This document shows, in pieces, positions 8,939 to 16,778 of a stretch of DNA of 34,023 nucleotides. This DNA comes from Spirochaeta sp. LUC14_002_19_P3 (GTDB lineage: Bacteria; Spirochaetota; Spirochaetia; DSM-2461). Each line of letters opens with the position of its first letter. The stretch's first letter is position 1. The notes beneath the pieces are model-generated. The model saw nothing but the letters and a program-made list of their open reading frames with translations. It did no database searches and was not told where the DNA came from. The position numbers were made by a program, and so were the translations under genes. Where the stretch lies: positions 1 to 34,023 of the forward strand of contig MUIB01000086.1 in assembly GCA_002084135.1 (NCBI GenBank). The letters are read 5' to 3'.

Positions 8939-10237
8939 ATGAAGGGCACCTCTAATAAAATTCATGCTTTGTGCGCGATTCTGATCTGCGCAATAGCCCT
9001 GGCAGCGGGAGCGGAGCCGCGTTTTGAATTTCTCTCTTTTGCCGATTATTACGGCGGCATAGAACCAGGCGATGGCTACCAGAACTTACGGAGCCGTATT
9101 TTTATGCGGCCCACCTTTGGCGGCATCCATGACAGCAGCGGCTTTGAATGGCAGCTTTCGGCCAACCTGTGGGCGCAGCCTTTGGGGGAACCGAATTACA
9201 TAAACCTTTGGGACATTCCTTACGAAAGCTATATGTTTATGCCCTTTGATTTTTTCGATATTACTCTGGGCTTTAAAATTCTTTCTTACGGCTTTTCCGA
9301 CGTGAGTGGCCCGCTCAATGTAACCAACAGCGGCAATGCCATTCCCTATGGTTTAACGGAGGCCTTCGACGGGCGGCGTCCCGATCCCCTCTTGCAGTTA
9401 AAATTTTATCCCTCTTTCGAGGATACTATTGAGCTTACCTACATTCCCATAACCCGCCCGGACAGGGAACGCGGCGGCAGTATTGCCCTCCCCGATTCCA
9501 ATGACACCCTGGAATGGCGAGATGATTCCTGGCTCACCGATCCAGACACCATGCATTCCCTGTTTGCTGTTTACAGCCATTACGGCGAAAAGATTGATAT
9601 GCAGTTCTTTTACGGCTGGTACACCAGCCACAAACCGGACTTCCTTATCCCCGAAATGACAAACAGCATTGCCTCGGTTATTAAACCGGTATACCGCAAA
9701 AAGCACACCTTCGGCTTTGCCTATTCCCTGCGCTTATGGACCATGACTCTCGCCCAGGACATAGCGTTTACCATTACCAGCGACCTGGCTGGCACCGACA
9801 TTGGTGCCCAGAATTCCGAACTTACCGTAAATACTCAGCTCTTGGTGAATCTGCCCTGGAATATTTTAAGCCAATACAGCCTGGTATACGCCTTCTTTCC
9901 CAACCATAACCAGCACAGTGTTGGCACCGACAGCGCGGCGAGTGCCTACCTGGCGGAGGAAGTGCAGGGCTTCCACACACAGCCATTCCAGCACATAGCC
10001 TACATTATTACCCATTTCGAGAAAACATTTCTGCGGGAAAAGCTGAAAACATCCCTGAATATAGGCTTCTTCTTTTCGCCAAAAATTTATTTTGGCCCGC
10101 AAATTACCTATAACATAAGCGATTACTGGCAATTCGAGCTGGGCGCGGACATTACCCTCCTCGAACCGCCGGATAACGACTTACGGCGCAACACGGCAAA
10201 TGACAGTTTTTATGTAAGGCTGCTGTACCGCTATTAA
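8939..10237 (+). CDS. Putative outer-membrane beta-barrel protein of the MMPL operon
   Basis: Signal peptide, aromatic-rich alternating strands, C-terminal …YVRLLYRY ending in an aromatic residue; 2 nt after upstream stop. Confidence 0.72.
   Translation: MKGTSNKIHALCAILICAIALAAGAEPRFEFLSFADYYGGIEPGDGYQNLRSRIFMRPTFGGIHDSSGFEWQLSANLWAQPLGEPNYINLWDIPYESYMFMPFDFFDITLGFKILSYGFSDVSGPLNVTNSGNAIPYGLTEAFDGRRPDPLLQLKFYPSFEDTIELTYIPITRPDRERGGSIALPDSNDTLEWRDDSWLTDPDTMHSLFAVYSHYGEKIDMQFFYGWYTSHKPDFLIPEMTNSIASVIKPVYRKKHTFGFAYSLRLWTMTLAQDIAFTITSDLAGTDIGAQNSELTVNTQLLVNLPWNILSQYSLVYAFFPNHNQHSVGTDSAASAYLAEEVQGFHTQPFQHIAYIITHFEKTFLREKLKTSLNIGFFFSPKIYFGPQITYNISDYWQFELGADITLLEPPDNDLRRNTANDSFYVRLLYRY
8944..8956. 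repeat. Repeat-family terminus-like sequence (copy F) inside a signal-peptide coding region
   Basis: GGGCACCTCTAAT; 12 nt identical to the left end of copies A and B. Confidence 0.4.
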
Positions 10238-10241
10238 ACGG

Positions 10242-11087
10242 GTGGATACCGTAAGCGTTATTATTCCCACCTATAACCGTAGCATTATCCGTGCGCTGGA
10301 ATCGGTAATGGCTCAAACCTGGCGGAACCTGGAAATAATTATTGTCGACGATGGCAGCACTGACGGCAGCACCGATGGCACACGGATGAAAGCATGGATA
10401 GAACAGTCGGCGGTTCGGATTATCCGCACCGCTAACCGGGGTGTCGCCGCCGCACGGAATACTGGTGTGGAGGCCGCCGCCGGGCCCTGGATAGCCTTTC
10501 TCGATTCGGACGACACCTGGGCGGAATGCAAGCTGGAGAAACAAATGCGCCATATCCGCGCTCATCCCGATATTCGCATAGTCTATACCAGCGAGCGCTG
10601 GATACGCCGAGGTGTGCGGGTAAACCCGCCGAAGGCATACCGAAAATACGGCGGCGATGTTTTTCTCCACTGTCTGCCGGTCTGTCTGATTGCGCCTTCA
10701 TCGGTGCTGATGCAGCTTAGTTTGTTCAGGGAAATGGGAGGATTCGATCCAGCCTATCCTGTTTGCGAGGATTACGATCTTTGGCTGAGAATTTGCAGTC
10801 TTTATCCGGTGGGCTTAGTGGATGAAGAACTGACTGTGAAATATGGCGGCCATGCCGATCAGCTTTCCGCCTCATCGCCTGTAATGGACTACTGGCGGAT
10901 AAGGGCATTGTGCGGCATTCTCCAAACCCGGAAGCTCTCTCCCCCGCACCTTGAGGCCGTTCGGCGGGAAATAATCCGCAAAGCTAAAATTTTTCTTCCC
11001 GGCTGCCTCCGGCACGGACGCAGCGAACTCCATGAACAAACCACGGACATAATCCGCGCATCGGGAGTAACTCCAGGGCACCTCTAA
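10242..11087 (+). CDS. Glycosyltransferase family 2
   Basis: VSVIIPTYNRS, VDDGSTDGSTDGT, FLDSDDTW motifs; GTG start 4 nt after previous stop. Confidence 0.92.
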   Translation: MDTVSVIIPTYNRSIIRALESVMAQTWRNLEIIIVDDGSTDGSTDGTRMKAWIEQSAVRIIRTANRGVAAARNTGVEAAAGPWIAFLDSDDTWAECKLEKQMRHIRAHPDIRIVYTSERWIRRGVRVNPPKAYRKYGGDVFLHCLPVCLIAPSSVLMQLSLFREMGGFDPAYPVCEDYDLWLRICSLYPVGLVDEELTVKYGGHADQLSASSPVMDYWRIRALCGILQTRKLSPPHLEAVRREIIRKAKIFLPGCLRHGRSELHEQTTDIIRASGVTPGHL

Positions 11088-11231
11088 GAAAACCATTGAG
11101 TTCTTGACTCGAACTTTTCCGCCGCTACTGCATTGTCAAAATGTTCACGTAGCTTAAGCTGGCTTAAGCTTTTGCCGCCCGAGGTAAAAATTTCTTCGTC
11201 AATTTCCTAAAGCTGCTTTTTAGAGCTACCC
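11076..11231. repeat. MITE-like repeat copy B (156 bp)
   Basis: GGGCACCTCTAAGAAAACC…GCTTTTTAGAGCTACCC; same body as copy A with a ~10-nt internal duplication (CTTAAGCTGGCTTAAGCTT). A further end-like GGTGCCC lies at 11237-11243. Confidence 0.85.
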
Positions 11232-12263
11232 TTGTAGGTGCCCTTTATATGTTTTTTCAAGATTTTTACTGTAAGGCAACGATTTTATGTAATCTTCCAT
11301 GAATTGCCAGTCGGGATTGCCTTTAGCATCCACGGGAAGTTTAATATCGGAATTAGGCATTCTCATAGGTCTCCATTTCCTTCCATACGCCCACTTTAAC
11401 TTTTCTAGTTCGATAAGAGTGCATAAGAACATAGCGATATATGGAGAAAGTCCTTTATCCTTGATGTAGACAGGATTGACACTATGTGAGCAAGTAATCT
11501 CATAAGGATGATAAAATGCGTTTCCAACTGACCCGTCATTTGAAATTGTCAAGCAGTTAAAGAAGCATTTACTATCTAAATCGTGATTTTTTTCGCTTCC
11601 ATCTTTGGATGTGTCTTCTATCTCTTCTATAGAGTGCCACGATCTTATCCCGTTATTAAATTCAGATGCTCCAATAAAAGGAATATTTCCCAATGGGTCT
11701 ATATCTGGTTTTTTGTTATAATACCCATTTTTTATATAAAAAATATCCCCATACTTAAACCATTCCCATTTTCTATCACTTAACTTCAAATCGTTCTCAA
11801 AAAAAGGTTTAATTATAGGTTTTTGTGGAATTTGTATTTTCTCCACCCAATTAGGAATTTCTGAGATGTCAGGAATGTGTATATCCGCTAGAGTCTTGTT
11901 GGCTTGTCGCCCATAGCTATACCGATATTTGTTAGCTCGTAAAATCATGCAGTAGTAGAGCATTTGTCTATCGGTCATTTTCAATTTAGGTGATAGATAT
12001 AGTAAATCCCGCCCGCTGTAATATTCATTTTTTTGCAAAAACGATTCTAAAACAGAACCTCCAACAGAAACAGATATTGTATTAGCCGGATTAGGTTCTA
12101 TATCTTCTATTTCTTTTACAAATCCAACACAGCCGTTATTTGTTGAACCGCGAGCGATAAAAGGAATTCCTGTATCTGATTCTTCCATTTTGTAGTATTC
12201 AAGATTAACACCATATTGAATGTTAAACAAATCACTAACTTTTTTCATATAATCTATCTTCAT
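11226..12263 (-). CDS. Restriction-modification specificity subunit (BcgI-B / HsdS-like)
   Basis: 345 aa with two TRD-like halves (GIPFIARGSTNNG and NIPFIGASEFNNG); overlaps the end of the methylase gene. Confidence 0.85.
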   Translation of the reverse strand: MKIDYMKKVSDLFNIQYGVNLEYYKMEESDTGIPFIARGSTNNGCVGFVKEIEDIEPNPANTISVSVGGSVLESFLQKNEYYSGRDLLYLSPKLKMTDRQMLYYCMILRANKYRYSYGRQANKTLADIHIPDISEIPNWVEKIQIPQKPIIKPFFENDLKLSDRKWEWFKYGDIFYIKNGYYNKKPDIDPLGNIPFIGASEFNNGIRSWHSIEEIEDTSKDGSEKNHDLDSKCFFNCLTISNDGSVGNAFYHPYEITCSHSVNPVYIKDKGLSPYIAMFLCTLIELEKLKWAYGRKWRPMRMPNSDIKLPVDAKGNPDWQFMEDYIKSLPYSKNLEKTYKGHLQG

Positions 12264-14121
12264 TCAAAAATTGAAATGCTACAAAGCTCTTGATTGTCTT
12301 GATAAAGTCTTCTTCTGTAAGAGTTGAGTAATCCGTTTCCATATAGGCTTCTGCACACCATTCATCTTTGGCGGATACGAACTGAACAACGCTTAATCCG
12401 GGTAATGAATCTTTATTCCGGTAAGACCTAAGCCATTTTTCTTTAATATCAGACCACAGCCCACCATCAATCCGGCCTTTTTGCTTTCTTTTAACAAATC
12501 CATCATCTTTCCAATAGCCAAAAAATGTTTTATACCCTTCCGGGTGTGGGATATGAGCTTTTATTACAACACCGCATGTAACCACTGATACTTTGGAATT
12601 ATGGAATAATTCATTAGGAAGGCTTACAACTGCCTCTAGTGTATGGTGCTTTAATATTCTTCTTTTAAGCTCTAGCCCTTTACCCTTTTGTGCAAGAACA
12701 CACGACATGGGAATAATAGCAACGCATAAAGCATTTTGAGCCAAGCCCTCCAGATTGTTAAGGACAAATTCTAACTCCTCTTTATCTTCCTTGTCAGTTT
12801 TATATGGGGGGTTCAAAAGCCCTATAGAAGGGGCGAAAGTTCTTTTTATATGTTCTGTTATCCTTACTTCTTCGTCAACATCTGTAACTTTTCCGTTTCT
12901 TTCAGCTCTTATTTTTAAACCTGTATTGAATTTTGTATTAAAGCAATCATCATGAAACAGGTTTGTTTTTCCATCTCCATTTACTATCATATTAGAGCAG
13001 GCAAGCGGGAAAATGCTGTCTTGATATTCAATGCCAATAACTTGGTTCTTTTTTATTTCAGACTCTTTTGTTTTATCATGGTCGGCAAGCTTCATCATCT
13101 CACGCATTGAACTGATTAAGAAACCGCCTGTTCCGCAGCAATTATCAAAGACTACGCTATCCTTGGTTAGTCCCGCTATATCACAAAACAACTCGGTAAT
13201 ATGCTTTGGAGTGAGAACAATTCCCAGCCCTTTATCAGAATTAGCATACCTTAAAAATTCTATGTAGAAGTCTCCAAATATATCATAGAATCGATAGGTT
13301 TTCACAAAAGAATTTACCCTATCGTCTACTTCTGATATTAAATTGATAAACTTCTGTTTATCATTTGATAATGTAGCATTTGTCTTTATAAAGCTATATG
13401 CGTGTTTTAATGTTTCAACGTTTACATTGGGGATTTCTGCTTGACTTAATTGATCGACAACTGCATTGACCAGGCTGGCTGCTAGTTGCTTCGCGGTTTG
13501 ATACTTGGTATATCCATCCTTAAAAACATTATGACTTAGTGCTATAAGTATACCGCTTAATAGAAGGCTTCTATTTGCTTCTGGTATTTTATAGGAATGC
13601 AGTGTCTGGTTAAGGTTTTTGTTGTAATCAAGCAGTCTTTCATACCTTTGATGCCTTGTATCCTCCCTGTGAACATACTTTTCTTTGAATTCAGGCAGTG
13701 TTAGCAGTTTATCTGCAAATGGACTCGGTGCTTTTGAAGTTTTGAGCTGGAGAAAACTTGTAGCAAGTAATTCCTCCTCAGACTGGCCGCTGACGCCTAA
13801 GGAAATAACATCAAACTCTTTCGACAAATAGCTTGAATATAGCAGTGCACCATCTACAGCATAATCTTTGTACTTATCTAAACCTGGGCTTTGATGAAAT
13901 TGTGTTTGTGCCTTGCATTCCACCGTCATAAGGAAATCAGCATCTTCTTCAGACTGAATTATAAATTCAGGATACCCCTTGCCATCCCCGGCCTTAGATG
14001 CTGATTGCAGCAGTTTACTGATTTTAGGATTGCTGGATTTCTGTTCCTCAATAATAAACCCATTATTGTGAAACGGCCTGAATTTGTCTCTTACTATATT
14101 TTCTGTTATCCTTTCGCTCAT
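12235..14121 (-). CDS. Fused nuclease / N6-adenine DNA methyltransferase (BcgI-A-like)
   Basis: Motif I DNCCGTGGF, motif IV NPPY; N-terminal PD-(D/E)XK-like P51-E52…E68-C-K70 (YPEFIIQSEEDADFLMTVECKAQ). Confidence 0.87.
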   Translation of the reverse strand: MSERITENIVRDKFRPFHNNGFIIEEQKSSNPKISKLLQSASKAGDGKGYPEFIIQSEEDADFLMTVECKAQTQFHQSPGLDKYKDYAVDGALLYSSYLSKEFDVISLGVSGQSEEELLATSFLQLKTSKAPSPFADKLLTLPEFKEKYVHREDTRHQRYERLLDYNKNLNQTLHSYKIPEANRSLLLSGILIALSHNVFKDGYTKYQTAKQLAASLVNAVVDQLSQAEIPNVNVETLKHAYSFIKTNATLSNDKQKFINLISEVDDRVNSFVKTYRFYDIFGDFYIEFLRYANSDKGLGIVLTPKHITELFCDIAGLTKDSVVFDNCCGTGGFLISSMREMMKLADHDKTKESEIKKNQVIGIEYQDSIFPLACSNMIVNGDGKTNLFHDDCFNTKFNTGLKIRAERNGKVTDVDEEVRITEHIKRTFAPSIGLLNPPYKTDKEDKEELEFVLNNLEGLAQNALCVAIIPMSCVLAQKGKGLELKRRILKHHTLEAVVSLPNELFHNSKVSVVTCGVVIKAHIPHPEGYKTFFGYWKDDGFVKRKQKGRIDGGLWSDIKEKWLRSYRNKDSLPGLSVVQFVSAKDEWCAEAYMETDYSTLTEEDFIKTIKSFVAFQFLNEDRLYEKS

Positions 14122-14213
14122 ACATTACAGCCCTCCATCTCTAAAATATCGGCGATCCCATTTATAATGTCATTGTCCCACTTTTGGTGAATCAGTATAT
14201 ATCTTCCCTTACT
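14118..14213 (-). pseudogene. Orphan C-terminal reading frame directly upstream of the R-M gene
   Basis: Open frame SKGRYILIHQKWDNDIINGIADILEMEGCNV* with no usable start; its TGA overlaps the methylase ATG (ATGA). Confidence 0.35.
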
Positions 14214-14991
14214 TCATAACATTGTACAATGCGTCAGTCATCGCGTAGGCGGCTGCGGTATTACCGGTTTCCATGGCATAATCCATCATTCTCTTTATGT
14301 AATTCATTACGTCCATGGTAAGGTACACAAGGAATCCTTCATTGCCTTCCCTCTCCGCATTATCTCCGGCCAGCGATGTACGGATTAACGCGATAATTTC
14401 TGCGTTCACATTGAGCTGATTTTTAAATTCTTCGAGGGGATTGGGAACGAAGATTTTCACCACATCATAACGCTTGTAACGGAAAAAGAGCTCCTCGCAG
14501 GCCAGCCAATACTCCGGTGCCAACAGGGGCTGCTCATCCATGAGCCGTTCAAACAGCGCAATGGTTTTTTCCTCCTCCCCAAGCCGCCAATTTATATCGA
14601 CAACATCTCCAAACTGGTCAATATTACCCCGTGAGTGTATCACCTGGCTGGCTAATTCATTTCGTATTGCGCGTAAGCGTTCCAGAGCAGGCGGATAAAT
14701 CGCGCCAAATTCCATCCAATCCGAAAGAAAATATGAGGATCGCACCCCCGACAGGGAAGAATCGTAGTCCAGAGCATGGGAGAAAAACCATTCAAAGCGA
14801 TCCAGTGCCTCAGCATGGCGCTCCTCGCCCAGCATCGCCATGGTTCTCTCATGGTAGATACCAATATCCGCCGCTTCCTCGCCGCTGGGCAGAAGGGCTT
14901 GCTCCATACCGCGTCTTTGATACTCTCCCGCGGGCCGGGCCGCCACCGCAAACCCAATAAACAGAAGCAGCAGGGCCAGATAAACACGCAT
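14209..14991 (-). CDS. Hypothetical exported protein, helical/TPR-like
   Basis: 260-aa ORF with signal peptide MRVYLALLLLFIGFAVAARPAG and alpha-helical repeats. Confidence 0.65.
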   Translation of the reverse strand: MRVYLALLLLFIGFAVAARPAGEYQRRGMEQALLPSGEEAADIGIYHERTMAMLGEERHAEALDRFEWFFSHALDYDSSLSGVRSSYFLSDWMEFGAIYPPALERLRAIRNELASQVIHSRGNIDQFGDVVDINWRLGEEEKTIALFERLMDEQPLLAPEYWLACEELFFRYKRYDVVKIFVPNPLEEFKNQLNVNAEIIALIRTSLAGDNAEREGNEGFLVYLTMDVMNYIKRMMDYAMETGNTAAAYAMTDALYNVMK

Positions 14992-15007
14992 ACAGTTATC
15001 CTTTACG

Positions 15008-15030
15008 GGGCACCTCTAAGGTTCCATTAG
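15008..15030. repeat. Partial repeat-family terminus (copy E)
   Basis: GGGCACCTCTAAGGTTCCATTAG, compare GGGCACCTCTAAAAACCCATTTAG in copy A. Confidence 0.6.
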
Positions 15031-16199
15031 CCAAAAGTGCTTACATCGGCTTTGTAATCAATGCCCTGCCAGCCGAAGCCGTGCAGCTTCATAAAATCAT
15101 TCCGGAAACCGGCAATGTCGGTAAGCTGTTCCAGATTGTCCGTTGTAACGGAATCCCAGTTGGACTGAATTTCCTTCTGAACATCCTCACGCATTTCCCA
15201 GTCGTCCATTCGCACAAGGCCTTCGCTGTCGCGGATGGTGCCTTGTTTGCCGTAAACCTTGCTTGCCAGAAGCCGGTACATCTGCTCGATGCAACCTTCA
15301 TGGATGCCCTTGGCTTTCATTATTTTAAACAGCAGGGAAATGTAGAGCGGCACCACCGGTATTACGGAACTGGCCCGGGTTACCAGAGCCTTGTTTACTG
15401 ATACAAATGCCTCGCCGCCGTGAGCAGACAATGTATCGTTCAGGGTTTTGGATGTTTTTTCCAGATGCTCCTTGGCGGCCCCAATGGTTCCAGCCCGATA
15501 CACGGCATAAGTTACTTCAGGGCCAATGTAGGAATAGGCCATGGTTTTCGCGCCTTTGGCCAGAACGCCGCCCTTGAGGAGTGCATCCACCCACAGGGTC
15601 CAGTCATCGCCGCCCATAACTTTGATGGTTTGGTTCTTTTCATCGTCGCTGGCCGGTTCAATGGAGGCTTCCCCCACCGTGCCTTTAAGAAAATCCACCG
15701 ATTTGGCGGTGTAGGTTTTCCCCAGCGGCTTGAGTACCGACTTGTAGGCGGTGCCGCTATCAGGATCCGTGCGAACCGGCGAAGCAATGGAGTATACCAC
15801 GAGGTCAATCTCGCCAAAAAGCTCCTTTATCCGCTGAACAACAGCCGCGCGGGTTTGATGGGAGAAGGCATCCGCATTCATGCTTTCAGCCCTTATGCCA
15901 GCGGCTTTTGCCGCTTCATCGAAGTACTTGTTATTGTACCAGCCGGGGCTGGCAGGTTTGCGTTCGGAGGGCTCCCGCTCAAAGGAGACATTGAGGGTGC
16001 CAGCTCCGCCGCCAAAGGCCGCCGCAATGCGGGTGGCCAGTCCGTAGCCGGTTGAACCGCCTATAACAAGAACCCGTTTGGGCATGGTAATCGGCGGCTG
16101 TTTCTTCACATAGGCAATCTGCTCTTCAAGGGCTTTTTTTAGCCCTCCTGGATGGGCGGTGAGGCAAACTCCACCGATAATTTTTGGTTCTAAAATCAT
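15027..16199 (-). CDS. fabV: Trans-2-enoyl-CoA/ACP reductase FabV (TER)
   Basis: IIGGVCLTAHPGG N-terminus, VLVIGGSTGYGLATRI cofactor motif, WYNN, Y-x8-K (YRAGTIGAAK). Confidence 0.95.
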   Translation of the reverse strand: MILEPKIIGGVCLTAHPGGLKKALEEQIAYVKKQPPITMPKRVLVIGGSTGYGLATRIAAAFGGGAGTLNVSFEREPSERKPASPGWYNNKYFDEAAKAAGIRAESMNADAFSHQTRAAVVQRIKELFGEIDLVVYSIASPVRTDPDSGTAYKSVLKPLGKTYTAKSVDFLKGTVGEASIEPASDDEKNQTIKVMGGDDWTLWVDALLKGGVLAKGAKTMAYSYIGPEVTYAVYRAGTIGAAKEHLEKTSKTLNDTLSAHGGEAFVSVNKALVTRASSVIPVVPLYISLLFKIMKAKGIHEGCIEQMYRLLASKVYGKQGTIRDSEGLVRMDDWEMREDVQKEIQSNWDSVTTDNLEQLTDIAGFRNDFMKLHGFGWQGIDYKADVSTFG

Positions 16200-16628
16200 T
16201 TAACCCTCCTTATCGCCCATTAGGCATAGCCAGGAAGCCTCGGCCGCTAGCTGATCTCCCACGTAGGCCTTGCCGCTTTGGCGTATGCCCCGCGAGGTTA
16301 CCTGAACGTTTTCTATTTCAAAGCGCACTTCGTCGCCCGGTACCACCTGACGGCGGAATTTGGCCTTGTCCACGGTGGCCAGAAAAAACAGTTTGTCGCC
16401 GAGTATGCCGGACTGGGCCGCACCGGCCCCGCCGCACTGGGCCATGGACTCTACCAGAATGACTCCGGGCACAACCGGGTAGCCGGGAAAATGCCCCTGA
16501 AAGAAGTAGTCGTCTTTGGTGTATTTCCGGGTGCCGACAATGCGTGCATCGCTTACCTCAGTGAGTTTATCCACGTACAGAAAAGGTTCCCGATGGGGAA
16601 GCAGGTCTTTAATATCCTTATAAGCCAT
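16200..16628 (-). CDS. fabZ: 3-hydroxyacyl-ACP dehydratase FabZ
   Basis: LLPHREPFLYVD, HFPGYPVVPGVILVESMAQ active-site helix. Confidence 0.95.
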   Translation of the reverse strand: MAYKDIKDLLPHREPFLYVDKLTEVSDARIVGTRKYTKDDYFFQGHFPGYPVVPGVILVESMAQCGGAGAAQSGILGDKLFFLATVDKAKFRRQVVPGDEVRFEIENVQVTSRGIRQSGKAYVGDQLAAEASWLCLMGDKEG

Positions 16629-16661
16629 AATTTACCTCCAAATTATTGTATTTTAGGCTAT

Positions 16662-16693
16662 CTCCGAAAGCTCCATCTGTGGAGTTTTTAGAG
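16662..16693. other. Imperfect inverted repeat (hairpin) in fabF-fabZ gap
   Basis: CTCCGAAAGCTCCA-TCTG-TGGAGTTTTTAGAG; 13 of 14 positions pair if G-U allowed in the plus-strand RNA. Confidence 0.5.
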
Positions 16694-16720
16694 GGTTTCA
16701 GTCGTATTCCAGAGCATCCT

Positions 16721-16778
16721 ACCCTGAAAACGCGAGTGCGTCCATGCACCCGCGGGTAACTCTGAACGTTTTCAGGGT
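16721..16778. other. 12-bp perfect inverted repeat downstream of fabF
   Basis: ACCCTGAAAACG (16721-16732) and CGTTTTCAGGGT (16767-16778), adjacent to the fabF stop codon. Confidence 0.65.

Noticed and set aside
11226-14121. Incomplete type I R-M system missing hsdR
   Set aside because: The methylase carries its own nuclease-like N-terminus and the two-gene size pattern fits a BcgI-like system better.
15420-16055. 211-aa plus-strand ORF opposite fabV
   Set aside because: Shadow ORF of fabV; no independent start signal or motif.
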